A stretch of 64,000 nt of DNA from GCA-003244245 sp050699635 (GTDB taxonomy: Bacteria; Actinomycetota; Actinomycetes; Mycobacteriales; Pseudonocardiaceae). The stretch covers positions 1 through 64,000 of the forward strand of contig JBOHFK010000006.1 in the NCBI GenBank assembly GCA_050699635.1, in the 5' to 3' direction. Below, piece after piece: positions 43,088 through 51,607 of this stretch; position 1 is the first letter of the stretch; each line of letters opens with the position of its first letter. The notes beneath the pieces are model-generated. The model was not told where the DNA came from and made no database searches. It worked only from the letters and a program-made list of their open reading frames with translations. Made by a program: the position numbers and the translations under genes.

Positions 43088-43282
43088 GTTTACTCTTTCG
43101 TGGAGGCCCTCGCGAGTCCGCCGGAGGTCGTCATCCTCTTCAGCGCCTTCGTCGTTCGGGGAGGCCCAGCTAGGTCGCCGACCTGTGCCGCGATCGCCGC
43201 AACGAACTCGTTCGGCGCGTGCATGGAGGGAGACTGAACCCCTGCCAGGCGCGGACATCTCAATCAACCGTCGCTGAGGTGA

Positions 43283-43534
43283 TCACTGGCGAGTACAAGA
43301 TCCAGCTCTGACGCACTTTCCGTGAAGCGGAGGCTGTGCCGAGGTGTCACCGCACCGCGAACACTCGAAATTCGCAACGACAGCAGCGCGAAGACCGAAG
43401 ACTAGCAGTAGCAAGAGCGCCAACAGAGACAGTCCGTCACGAATAGGCACCAGGAAGTCATGCGGCGCACTGTGGCCACCGCGCGACGCGGAGGCCGCAT
43501 TCTCGGCCGCGTCACCCGGCGGGGCGGTGTTCAT
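43283..43534 (-). CDS. Small single-pass membrane protein
   Basis: This 83-aa frame has an Ala/Pro-rich start (MNTAPPGDAAENAAS), a strong hydrophobic segment (LSLLALLLLLVFGLRAAVVA, about residues 35-54) and a Cys-containing tail (CSRCGDTS). It lacks a close ribosome-binding site. No family is recognised. It sits at the left end of the island with no obvious partner. Confidence 0.4.
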   Translation of the reverse strand: MNTAPPGDAAENAASASRGGHSAPHDFLVPIRDGLSLLALLLLLVFGLRAAVVANFECSRCGDTSAQPPLHGKCVRAGSCTRQ

Positions 43535-43862
43535 ACTGCATCTCTGCTCCCGCGGTAATCCAGGACAGTGCTGCGGCGTTGGGTTCGAGCTGACGCTCCG
43601 CCACGAGGCACGATAACCGTTGGCGCCGTTGGCCCCACGCAGGACAGGGCTCTACACGTCGCCTTGTGCCCGCGTCAGCGGTCGCAACGCCCTGACGCGC
43701 CGGATTCGCCTGCCTCGTCCTCGTGCTGCCAGGGCGTGAACGTACGGGCCAATCGGTGGCAGCATCGCGCAACTCGCGGGACGGGAAACTCCAGCTCGTG
43801 ACGTCGTCTTCGACGTTCTCGGCCAACTCGTAGGGGCCGCCGCGCGTGGGATGGAAGATCAC
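43512..43862 (-). CDS. Doubtful hypothetical protein
   Basis: The first ~45 codons (MIFHPTRGGPYELAENVE, DDVTSWSFPSREL, TDWPVRSR) have the codon usage and composition of a real protein. The rest looks like non-coding sequence. It may be the truncated start of a gene. It overlaps the membrane-protein frame by 23 nt. Confidence 0.25.
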   Translation of the reverse strand: MIFHPTRGGPYELAENVEDDVTSWSFPSRELRDAATDWPVRSRPGSTRTRQANPARQGVATADAGTRRRVEPCPAWGQRRQRLSCLVAERQLEPNAAALSWITAGAEMQYEHRPAG

Positions 43863-43914
43863 TACAAGCGATCAGTGCTGCCGAGGTCCAGCGTCACGAC
43901 CCCTCCTTGGTTCC

Positions 43915-43938
43915 GCTTATACGTAATTTGGTATAAGC
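43915..43938 (+). promoter_or_regulatory. Promoter-operator of the HigBA operon
   Basis: GCTTATAC (43915-43922) and GTATAAGC (43931-43938) are perfect 8-bp inverted repeats with an 8-nt spacer. The right arm contains the -10 box TATAAG (43932-43937), which ends exactly 6 nt before the toxin ATG at 43944. Binding of the XRE antitoxin would block a leaderless promoter. Confidence 0.65.
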
Positions 43939-43943
43939 TAGGG

Positions 43944-44273
43944 ATGCCCTGGCAGGTCGTCGTCCATCCCGAAGCGGAGGCCGAGCTGCGCGCGCTGCCT
44001 CGGCGAGAAGAGGACGCCATGCTGAACGCAATCGACAAGCTCATCGCCACCGGGCCGTTGCTGCGCTTTCCGCACCAGAGCGATGTGCGTGGTGGTGATG
44101 GCCTGCGCGAGCTGCGGCCCCGTCAGGGGCGCAGCCCGTGGCGAGCTCTGTACGGACGGAAGGCTGACGTCTTTGTGGTTGCGGCGATCGCGCCCGAGGC
44201 GGAGGTGAACCAGCGCGGCTTCGATCGAGCGATCCGATCAGCGACGGCGCGGCTGGCCGAGGTGGAGGACTAG
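43944..44273 (+). CDS. higB: HigB/RelE-like toxin (phage Gp49-like)
   Basis: This 109-aa protein has the RelE-superfamily fold seen in HigB/Gp49 toxins: WQVVVHPEAEAELRALP, a basic middle (GLRELRPRQGRSPWRALYGRK) and VFVVAAIAPEAE. These proteins cleave mRNA in the ribosome. The ATG at 43944 is chosen because the leaderless promoter sits 6 nt upstream and the family starts there. Toxin-first order and the XRE gene 2 bp downstream are typical of HigBA. Confidence 0.85.
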   Translation: MPWQVVVHPEAEAELRALPRREEDAMLNAIDKLIATGPLLRFPHQSDVRGGDGLRELRPRQGRSPWRALYGRKADVFVVAAIAPEAEVNQRGFDRAIRSATARLAEVED

Positions 44274-44275
44274 CG

Positions 44276-44587
44276 ATGCGTCTCTCAGACATGAAGCCGG
44301 CCGAGCAACTCATCGCCGAGCGCCGGGCTGACCCGTCGTTTCGGGAGCGGTGGGATCGAGCCGCGTACGCGCGTACCGTCGCCAACCGCCTGATCCAGTA
44401 TCGAGCGGAGCACAACCTGACGCAGGAGCAACTGGCCGCCGTTCTTGGGGTCAAGCAACCGCACGTGTGGCGGCTGGAGTCCGGCGAATACCCGCCGTCC
44501 ATTCCCACCCTGCTCCGACTCGCCCAGACCTTGGGCATGGAGTTTCATTTGGACATCACGCCGACAAGCGTTGCTATTTCCGCTTGA
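44276..44587 (+). CDS. higA: HigA-like XRE antitoxin
   Basis: This 103-aa protein has an N-terminal helix for toxin binding (KPAEQLIAERRADPSFRERW) and an XRE helix-turn-helix (LTQEQLAAVLGVKQPHVWRLE). It starts 2 bp after the toxin stop. It probably represses the operon through the GCTTATAC palindrome and neutralises HigB. Confidence 0.88.
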   Translation: MRLSDMKPAEQLIAERRADPSFRERWDRAAYARTVANRLIQYRAEHNLTQEQLAAVLGVKQPHVWRLESGEYPPSIPTLLRLAQTLGMEFHLDITPTSVAISA

Positions 44588-44642
44588 GACGGAAGTCGGA
44601 TGGCCACGACACTCCCTGAGCCAGCGTAATGATAGGGCGCTC

Positions 44643-45521
44643 ATGGAGCGAGCGATCGCACTTGCCCGGAAGAGCAAGAGCGAACCGGGCAGAGTTTCGC
44701 CAAAGGTCGGAGCGGTTGTGGCCCGCGACTGGGTTGTGTTGGGCGACGCCTTCAGAGGCGAACTCGCACCAGGTGATCACGCCGAGTTCACGCTATTGGA
44801 AACGAAGCTCGGCGACGAGATGCTGGCCGGAGCAACGCTCTTCACCACGCTGGAGCCATGCACTACCCGTAATAGCCCAAAGCTCCCGTGCGCGGAACGA
44901 ATCATCGAGCGACGAATCGGCCGTGTCGTGATCGGCGTTCTCGATCCCAATGACAGCATCCGGGGACGGGGTGAACTGCGCCTCCGCGATGCCGGTATTC
45001 AGATCGGTCAATTTGATCCTGACTTGATGGCTCAGATCGAGGAGCTGAGCGAATTCACGCGCCTGCACGTCGGCGCGCAACAGCTTGAGCGAACCAAGGC
45101 ACAGACCGCTGACCCAGCTGATCCTACGAAAGTGGGGCCGAATGGCCACCGAATCGGCTACACGGAGGAAGGCGATAAGGTCGAGTGGATCCCCGACGAG
45201 GAAGAACCTGGAGAAGTCTGGCCGCTCCTCCTGCGCCGCAACGACGAGCTGATTCTTGCTACCTACAACGAACTCTGGGATAAGGTCTGGTGGAACAGGC
45301 ATCAGGTATGGCGACAAAAGATAGCGACCGGCGAGGAAGTTCTGACCGAAGCGCAAGGGGAGATTTTCCAGCAGGCTTTGCAGGCAGCTGCACGTATCGA
45401 GGAGAAGTACGGGCGAGACAACCTGGGATGGGATGACTTCGAGTGGGGGTTACTCAGCGGACGGATGTCCGCCCTGTCTTGGGTGCTTGGTGCAGAATGG
45501 AACGAATCCCTCGACACGTGA
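44643..45521 (+). CDS. CMP/dCMP- or RibD-type deaminase domain protein
   Basis: This 292-aa protein begins with a zinc deaminase domain: HAE (about 46-48; His ligand, catalytic Glu) and Cys ligands about 73 and 83 in EPCTTRN and LPCAERI, then VVIGVLDPNDSIRGRG as in RibD-type enzymes. The C-terminal ~150 residues (from about GPNGHRIGYTEEGDKVEWIPD) are not assignable. Deaminases of this type occur in nucleotide metabolism and in phage-defence islands. The ATG at 44643 is chosen because the domain starts there and AGGGCG is just upstream. It lies 55 bp after HigA. Confidence 0.75.
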   Translation: MERAIALARKSKSEPGRVSPKVGAVVARDWVVLGDAFRGELAPGDHAEFTLLETKLGDEMLAGATLFTTLEPCTTRNSPKLPCAERIIERRIGRVVIGVLDPNDSIRGRGELRLRDAGIQIGQFDPDLMAQIEELSEFTRLHVGAQQLERTKAQTADPADPTKVGPNGHRIGYTEEGDKVEWIPDEEEPGEVWPLLLRRNDELILATYNELWDKVWWNRHQVWRQKIATGEEVLTEAQGEIFQQALQAAARIEEKYGRDNLGWDDFEWGLLSGRMSALSWVLGAEWNESLDT

Positions 45522-45556
45522 CGTTCTGACGCCGCTCACAGCGAGCGGACCCGTGG

Positions 45557-46165
45557 GTGAGCCTGGCGGACCCGGCGGGAAAGACGGCGATTGCCCGGCC
45601 TGGGGCTGGCGTGTTCGTGGCGCCGCGGCGCCGCATCGTGCGCGACAGTGCTAGCCGCTACTCACGGAAGCGGGCAGCGAGCACCTCACCGTTCCGCAGT
45701 GATGCGCAACGATCCGGCCAGCGAGGTGAGTGGGAGCATTCAAGCCGGAAAATCAAGGCGAGTCCGGAGATAGCGCGTCGACTCGGCCTATCGCCCGACG
45801 CGCCACTAATGGAAACCACGTATCGCTACCTTGCGGATGAGCGACCTATCCAGCTATCGCAGTCATGGGAACCACTGGTGATTACCGAAGGGACACCTGT
45901 TGAGTACCCCGAAGACGGTGCGGCTGTTGGAGTGATCGCACGCATGGACCTCCTCGGACGTCGCGTCGATCGAGTTGTCGAACGGGTAACAGCTAGAGCC
46001 GCTAAAACAACGGAAATAGAACAGCTCGATCTGCCTCGGCGTGGAGCCTACGTAGTCGTCGTTGACCGTACCCACTACGCTGGTGATGACCCCGTAGAGA
46101 CCTGCGACATCATCTTGCCCGGTGACCGCTACGAGCTCACCTACACTATCCCGGTTCTCGACTGA
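45557..46165 (+). CDS. GntR-family-like protein lacking its DNA-binding domain
   Basis: The 202-aa frame starts at the wing of a GntR winged helix (IARPGAGVFVAPRRRIVRD). It continues with a linker and a complete UTRA ligand-binding domain (MDLLGRRVDRVVERVTARA, LPRRGAYVVVVDRTHY, DIILPGDRYELTYTI). The first ~55 residues with the recognition helix are absent and no continuation upstream is seen. It could not bind its operator normally. It is either a relic or a free effector-binding protein. Confidence 0.65.
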   Translation: MSLADPAGKTAIARPGAGVFVAPRRRIVRDSASRYSRKRAASTSPFRSDAQRSGQRGEWEHSSRKIKASPEIARRLGLSPDAPLMETTYRYLADERPIQLSQSWEPLVITEGTPVEYPEDGAAVGVIARMDLLGRRVDRVVERVTARAAKTTEIEQLDLPRRGAYVVVVDRTHYAGDDPVETCDIILPGDRYELTYTIPVLD

Positions 46166-46533
46166 TCGCTGCTCCTGGCGGGTATCCCGTCCCGTCAGTG
46201 CCCAAGGGCGCAGCAGATCAGACTCCTGATCAGCAACCCAGGAGCAAACGACACAGCACTGCTGGCATCTGGACGACGTGTTCCTGACCACCGACAAGCT
46301 GACCAGATACCCGGTGACCACCGACGGCTGATACGAGCGTGCCGCACCCCCGATTGAGGTATTTGAACAAATCGGGCCGAGAACCCCCATCAGTCCACCC
46401 GCTAGAGAGAAAGCGCGATGAAACGATTCCGAACCCCGATGGCGCCCAACGCTACCTGTCCTGCTTCGGCGCCATCGATCTCCCTCTAAACGCGGTCACC
46501 AAAAAACAGATCTACTGCGCGATCATGGCCCTG
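46166..46533. other. Intergenic region without a supportable gene
   Basis: About 370 bp with no recognisable coding region, RNA or clear repeat. A short frame reading LDDVFLTTDKLTRYPV ends at about 46332 but has no family match. Confidence 0.3.
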
Positions 46534-46905
46534 TCATGCGAGATCATTGTTGGGGATACAGCTAATGAGGCTGCGCCTCGCACTGCCGAGGTGGGTGGCT
46601 GGGTTGGTGGGCGAAGAGATGACCGCCACGGTCGTCGGTCGTGGTGACGCCGCGGCCAGGGTCTCAGTTCTCTCTCTGTCAGCCAGTCGGCCAGCAGGCG
46701 GTGGGTGAGTTCGTCGAGGGGCCAGGACCAGGCCGCCGATGGTCAGGCGCCGGTTGCCCAGGTCGATGTCGCCGAGTTGAAGGTTGCGGATGGCCTGGGG
46801 GCGGGCGGCGTGCACGGCGGACAAGGCGAGGGCAACTCGGGCGGCGGGGGTGGTGACAGCCTGCGCGGTGTCCTCAAGCTGTGCGGGGGCAAACCACCTG
46901 AGCAA
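46534..46905 (-). pseudogene. Tyrosine recombinase (integrase) remnant
   Basis: On the minus strand, LALSAVHAARPQAIRNLQL and GDIDLGNRRLTIGG match the central core region, with its first catalytic Arg, of actinobacterial tyrosine recombinases. Near 46735 the frame shifts: the expected PLDELTHRLLADWL follows in the next frame. The N-terminus and the final His-x-x-Arg...Tyr box are missing. It may be what is left of the island integrase. Confidence 0.6.
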
Positions 46906-47094
46906 CGGCCTGCTCGAGGGGGGATCAACTCCCTGGTCCAGGCCGCCAAGGCCCGTGCCCGGGGCTACCGCAACAAGACCAAGATGATCACCATCGTCTA
47001 CCTCATCGCGGCCAAACTCCAGTTACCCACCCTCACCAACCCGACACCCGCCTACATGACCTCACGCTGAGCAACCCACTGAAAACAGCGAAGA
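46893..47094 (+). pseudogene. ISL3-family transposase 3' remnant with terminal repeat
   Basis: The sequence encodes NGLLEG followed by INSLVQAAKARARGY, the end of ISL3 transposases. A run of extra G residues near 46916 shifts the frame between them. After the stop, positions about 47078-47094 read AGCGAAGAGCCCC, the inverse of the GGCTCTTC ends typical of ISL3 elements. Only about 200 bp of the element remain. Confidence 0.6.
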
Positions 47095-47342
47095 GCCCCA
47101 ACAAGGGGCACGTGCCGGTTGCGCAGAGGGCTCTCCCCGCGATACTGCGCGGTCGGGCGCCAGGTCGACGGCTATCGTGCACCCGGAAGGCTGCGTGGCC
47201 GCCGGGTCACCGTCCAGTGCAGGTCCTCGCTGGGGTCTGTCGTCACCTACATATCGGCACGAGCAAGCGCGCGATCTTAAATCCGCTGTTCGCTGATTGT
47301 TGGTATCACCGCGGCAAGCTGACGTCTCCCGTTCCTGCTGAC

Positions 47343-47819
47343 CTATGGTTGTTGGTTCAAAGCGCTCCGCACGAGTTGGCTGAGTTGTCCGGAGACGCCG
47401 TACTGCACGCTGCGGCGGATAATCGTAGTTTCTGTGCCGTCCGGTCGCCGCTCGACTGTGATTGTCTCGTCCTCGGCCGTGCGTCCCCGCGAGATACAGA
47501 CGTGTAGGGCGCCGAGGGCGAGCGTGGCCAGCGCGACGATCTCAAGCCCGCCGAGCACGAGTTGCTTGCGACCGGCGCCGACGATTGATTCCTCGACGAG
47601 GTCTTGAGTCTCCGGGTCTGTTGCCGCGACGCTGAGGACAAGCCGGCACAACTCGGCGACCTCAGCCCGGTGTTCCAGAGGCGCCGCGAAGATCGGGCTC
47701 TCCGGTGTCGGGACGGGTTCGGCGTCGAGTGCCGAGGCGAGCAGCTGAGCCGCTTCGAGGGCCTTAGCCTCGTCGAGCGACCTGATCGTGTCGAGAAGTG
47801 CCGACTTGTGGTTGATCAT
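47343..47819 (-). CDS. Small membrane protein coupled to the CHAT protease
   Basis: This 158-aa protein starts at ATG 47819, whose ATGA overlaps the CHAT stop, with GGAGG upstream. It has a soluble helical N-terminus (LLDTIRSLDEAKALEAAQLLA), one hydrophobic segment (LEIVALATLALGALHVCI, about residues 95-112) and a charged tail (ITVERRPDGTETTIIRR). No family is certain. Its position and layout fit the small effector-associated membrane components that accompany CHAT proteases in conflict systems; it may be a target, sensor or anchor. Confidence 0.65.
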   Translation of the reverse strand: MINHKSALLDTIRSLDEAKALEAAQLLASALDAEPVPTPESPIFAAPLEHRAEVAELCRLVLSVAATDPETQDLVEESIVGAGRKQLVLGGLEIVALATLALGALHVCISRGRTAEDETITVERRPDGTETTIIRRSVQYGVSGQLSQLVRSALNQQP

Positions 47820-50800
47820 GTTGGCCTCCGGGGTAGGCGGCGGGTAAGGAGGAATGACCCCCAAGCGAACGGGTGGCTGTATCGTTGAAGCGTTTCGAGG
47901 CATGCGAGGCGGTGTGCGATTCCGACATCGCCCGACGCTCCGGATGTGTGGGCGTCGTAGAACGAGCCCAGCCAAGCGAGCGATGGTTCCTGGTCGACGT
48001 TCCATAGCGGGCTGATGATCGCGGTACCGCCGCGGGTGAGGAAGCACTGCTCCAGCCCGATACGGCTTCCGCCGGGGCCGATCACTGTGCGCCCGGTCGA
48101 ACAGGCCATCGACACGATCACGCGAGGGCCGCGCGGCAGCCCCAAGAAATCCGACCAGCTCAGGGCGAAGGCGCTCAGGTCATTGTCGGCCTCTACGGGA
48201 AGCGGGTTCGGTGGCAGGTAACCGCTCGCCGAGACGCAGATCCCGGGTCCCTGGCTCGGTCCGGCGGAGGATAGGCCGTGGCAAAGGAACACGATCTCGT
48301 CACACTCGCCTGCGAGGATCAGCACGGCGGGCGCGTCGGCGTCTCGCTCAAGCAGAACCCGCGCCGCCACCGCTGATTGTGCGATCTCGTTTGCTGATCT
48401 TATCAAGCTCGTCCGGAACTGTGGCGTGTCGCCGACCTTCGGCACGACTACGATGCCCACCGATCCGTTTCCTGTGGATTGAGGCGCGGTAAGGATGCGT
48501 GCGTTCGGGCACACGCTCACCGGTCGGTCGAAGATCAATGGAGTCTGCGGCCACCCGGCCAGATGCAGCGGTGTGGAGGCCAGCCGACGCCCGGGGAGAA
48601 TGACAAGCTCGGCACCGTCGGTGAGCCACGGCCGAACGGCGTCAGCCAGCGTCGCGGCGGCTCGCCACCACGCCTTGAGCTTGCGGTCGATGCGATGCGG
48701 CGCGACCGGGTTGGCGTCGTCAAACGCCGCAAGCGCCGCTACCGCCGCGTCCAGTTCGGCACTGGTCAGGTCGACCGGCTGCACGACCGGCTCAGCGCTC
48801 GCCGCCTGAAAGACAATCGCAGTGATCCGTTCGATGCCGTCGAGTAGAACGACAAGGTCGCTCGGTACAGCGCGGGTGGCGTCGCGGACCAGCTCAGTCC
48901 AGTTTGGCGGTCGATCCGGGAGCTGGTCTGCTGCGGTGAGTTCGCGGCCGTTGGCCGTTTCGTAGACCCAGATGAGGTCAGATGCTTCCGACGTGACCCG
49001 TGGGGCGAGTTCGAGTATTCGATCAGTAACCTTCGCTGTTCGACGTAGCCAGGTTAGGGCGAAGCTGGCGTCACCCTCTCTGGGCATGCTCGACTCATGG
49101 CTCTGCAGGCTGGCCACCAGCCACGGCCACGCGCCCGGAGCGCCCTCGACGACGAGGAGCCAAGCCCAAGCGACCGCGACCTCACCGATGTGCGCCGGGT
49201 TCGGGATGCGTGGTGCGGGGAGCACGATCTCTAGTGCCGAACGCGCAGCCCGCGTGTCCCCTCGGAGCAGTGCGGCCTCCGCGATGGCGAGCAGGGCCAT
49301 CGCACCGGCGCTTCCCCGGACATGCGCCGACGCGGACCCGTGCTCAAGCGCGAAGCCGACTAGCTCGTCGCGGAACGCTTGCAGATTGCTGTCTGTCGGC
49401 CGGCAGCGAACGCCCACTGTCGCGATCCGCAGCCGAAGATCACCCGAGTTCGTGGACAGGATCTGCCACGCCCGTTGCAGATCGGTGAGGGCAGCGTCGT
49501 CCGCGCCCAACTGTTGGTGCGCGTGAGCGCGCGAGAAAAGGAAAAGCGCTGCCTCGTCGGGTAAGAGCGTGGGGATCGCGAGCGCTCGCGCCAAGTAATC
49601 GACCGCCTCCTCGACGCGGCCGACATGATCGTAAAGAACCGCTAGCGAGTGCAGTACGCCAGCATCGTCCGGCTGAGCGGCTTCCAGTTGCTTGAACTCC
49701 GCCTCCGCCTCAGTCAGTCGACCAGAGTCGCGGAGGACAATCGCCCGGTTGTGAGCCAGGATCGCGAGCCGTTGGTCTTCATCAGGCAGTCCAACAGACG
49801 CCTTCTTCGCGAGGGTGTAAGCAGTAAGAGACTGCTCGGCTGCATCGAGGTATCGGCAAGTGTTGCCGATCTCGTTCCACAGATCAGCGCGCTGCTCGGC
49901 TGAGAGGTCCACCTCGGAGTGCTCAAGTCTGCCCAGCAGCTCATCCACAATTTCGCCGGAGAGCTGCCACTCGCGGCGGCCATTTAGCCACCTGGTTGAC
50001 TCGGTCACATACCTGCACACGTCGTTCAGTGTCCCCTTCCGACTGATGTCGTCGTTGAAGGCACGCACGATCTGTGTCGTTTGATCGGGGAATGAGCGCG
50101 TCCAGCGCTCGGTGAAGCTGGCGGCCACCTCGCCGAGCGAGAGGCCCTGCCACCTTTCATCGCCCAGCTGCTCTTGGACGATGGCGAAGAGATCCGCTGG
50201 TTGCGGCTTTTGTGGAGAGACAGTTATGGCCCTGGCGTGTGTCTCCTGCTCCCATTCTATGAATTGCTTACCGTATCCAGCGCGAGCCATTAGATCGACG
50301 TACCGTAAGAAGAAGTCCGTCAGGGTCTTCTGATAGTCTTCGGCATCCTCCGGGATTCCAATCTCGCCGGCGACGTGTAGCAGCGTCGGAAATGTCAGTG
50401 TCGACTGCAGTGTGACCGCATCAAGAAAGTAGCGGTCATCGACGTAGAATTGCTTGCGCCGCGAGAGTTCCCACATGGACACGATCATGATCGCCCACTG
50501 GACTTCGCGGGGATTGTCGCAGTCAGCGACGACGTGGGCGGCGGCATTCACTAACTCTGCCCGGAAACTGACTCCAAGCCGATCGCGGTCGGGTGGCATC
50601 GAAGCGAATACCCTGTCGTTGCAGGCACCGCGAAGTGCGTCTAGAACTGCTGGGGTGAGACACTGCCGCGGTACGGCACGACGGATGATATCGATCAGAT
50701 TAAGGACCGAGTTGTGGGCAGACTCAATGGCGAGCTGGCGGAGGAACTCTGCGATGACAACGGTGGCCAGCCCATCAAACCATTCGGACTCCTTGACCTC

Positions 50801-51307
50801 GGCAGGGGACTGTGCGCTTGCTCGCCTGCGTCGTCCTTCTAACGAAAGGGCGAGCAGCCGCAGGGGCGTCGCGGCCGCAATCTGTCCGGCCCGGTCGAGG
50901 TCAAAGTAGCTATTGTCCCTCAGCATCGTCAACAGGACATTACCGTCGACCGCAAGCCAAGCAATGACAACCTGTTGGAGGCCCACATAGTCCTCGACGT
51001 GCCCCAGTCGCCACCCCCGCTCGGCCCCCGCCCCGTTCGTCGGGTCTTCCGCGGCCACGGCTAGGGTGAGTTTCTTCTCCGCCCACGTCACGACTACCGG
51101 CGTGACCACACTGATCTGCTCACCGCAGAAGTGTCGGAATGTGTTGAACTCACCGGCGACGATCTCCTCGACGACCTGGACGTCGTCCGGGAACGTCACG
51201 ACATCGATGGTGTTGATCGGGCGCGTCGGGATTCCACATTTTGGACACACGATGAACCGGATGCCGCTCAAAGGGGGAAGAGGACGACTTCCCTTGTCCT
51301 TAGGCAT
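47816..51307 (-). CDS. CpXC-TPR-CHAT caspase-like protease
   Basis: This 1163-aa protein begins with a CpXC-like zinc-binding segment (CPKCG about residues 21-25, later HFCGEQ about 59-64). A long region follows with TPR-like repeats (EAEAEFKQLEAAQPDDAGVL, EEAVDYLARALAI). It ends in a CHAT domain with catalytic His in EIVFLCHGLS (about 1010) and Cys in IVSMACSTGR (about 1069), then WNVDQEPS and HPFAWGSFLL. CHAT proteases are metacaspase relatives that cleave partner proteins when a sensor is triggered; several cause phage-induced cell death. The ATG at 51307 is preceded by GGTGAG. It overlaps a 58-codon frame upstream and the membrane-protein gene downstream. Confidence 0.85.
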   Translation of the reverse strand: MPKDKGSRPLPPLSGIRFIVCPKCGIPTRPINTIDVVTFPDDVQVVEEIVAGEFNTFRHFCGEQISVVTPVVVTWAEKKLTLAVAAEDPTNGAGAERGWRLGHVEDYVGLQQVVIAWLAVDGNVLLTMLRDNSYFDLDRAGQIAAATPLRLLALSLEGRRRRASAQSPAEVKESEWFDGLATVVIAEFLRQLAIESAHNSVLNLIDIIRRAVPRQCLTPAVLDALRGACNDRVFASMPPDRDRLGVSFRAELVNAAAHVVADCDNPREVQWAIMIVSMWELSRRKQFYVDDRYFLDAVTLQSTLTFPTLLHVAGEIGIPEDAEDYQKTLTDFFLRYVDLMARAGYGKQFIEWEQETHARAITVSPQKPQPADLFAIVQEQLGDERWQGLSLGEVAASFTERWTRSFPDQTTQIVRAFNDDISRKGTLNDVCRYVTESTRWLNGRREWQLSGEIVDELLGRLEHSEVDLSAEQRADLWNEIGNTCRYLDAAEQSLTAYTLAKKASVGLPDEDQRLAILAHNRAIVLRDSGRLTEAEAEFKQLEAAQPDDAGVLHSLAVLYDHVGRVEEAVDYLARALAIPTLLPDEAALFLFSRAHAHQQLGADDAALTDLQRAWQILSTNSGDLRLRIATVGVRCRPTDSNLQAFRDELVGFALEHGSASAHVRGSAGAMALLAIAEAALLRGDTRAARSALEIVLPAPRIPNPAHIGEVAVAWAWLLVVEGAPGAWPWLVASLQSHESSMPREGDASFALTWLRRTAKVTDRILELAPRVTSEASDLIWVYETANGRELTAADQLPDRPPNWTELVRDATRAVPSDLVVLLDGIERITAIVFQAASAEPVVQPVDLTSAELDAAVAALAAFDDANPVAPHRIDRKLKAWWRAAATLADAVRPWLTDGAELVILPGRRLASTPLHLAGWPQTPLIFDRPVSVCPNARILTAPQSTGNGSVGIVVVPKVGDTPQFRTSLIRSANEIAQSAVAARVLLERDADAPAVLILAGECDEIVFLCHGLSSAGPSQGPGICVSASGYLPPNPLPVEADNDLSAFALSWSDFLGLPRGPRVIVSMACSTGRTVIGPGGSRIGLEQCFLTRGGTAIISPLWNVDQEPSLAWLGSFYDAHTSGASGDVGIAHRLACLETLQRYSHPFAWGSFLLTRRLPRRPT

Positions 51308-51476
51308 GCTCACCGCCGACCTGCTGTTGAACAGTCGAGTCGGAATCGACTGCGCAGATCCGGACATTACCACCCGCACCGTCTCCGGCAGGTGCAGCAA
51401 CGGGCGCCGCCATAAGCGCCGATCTGCCGACGAAGTACCCAGCGGCGAGAGTGTGCGAGTCGGCGACGACCTTCAC
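51300..51476 (-). CDS. Possible 58-aa protein overlapping the CHAT start
   Basis: The frame starts at GTG 51476 (MKVVADSHTLAAGYFVG) and its TAA overlaps the CHAT ATG (ATGCCTAA). This overlap would couple translation. The residues are Ala/Gly/Val-rich without a known motif. It could be a leader or a small partner protein. It is not certain to be expressed. Confidence 0.35.
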   Translation of the reverse strand: MKVVADSHTLAAGYFVGRSALMAAPVAAPAGDGAGGNVRICAVDSDSTVQQQVGGEHA

Positions 51477-51478
51477 TC

Positions 51479-51607
51479 TCAGCGTCGCTCGGCAGCGGCG
51501 ATGCGCTCTGCCTTGGAGTTACCGAGTGCGACTTCGAACGCGTTGCGCTCCTCGAAGTTGATGACGACTTCAAAGCCGTCCCTGATCGGGGCAGCGGGTG
51601 TGTTCAC
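51479..51607 (-). CDS. Possible 42-aa protein upstream of the CHAT gene
   Basis: The frame starts at GTG 51607 and reads PIRDGFEVVINFEERNAFEV, then a basic helix (SKAERIAAAERR). Its TGA lies 2 bp before the next small frame. The composition looks protein-like. The function is unknown. It may be the remnant of a longer first gene of the CHAT operon. Confidence 0.35.
   Translation of the reverse strand: MNTPAAPIRDGFEVVINFEERNAFEVALGNSKAERIAAAERR

Noticed and set aside
43037..43237. A 66-codon plus-strand frame after tRNA-Ser
   Set aside because: It begins inside the 14-bp hairpin, lacks a ribosome site and resembles no protein.
47343..48047. A longer 234-aa version of the membrane protein
   Set aside because: The extension overlaps the conserved CHAT C-terminus. 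The ATG at 47819 has a ribosome site and the typical ATGA overlap.
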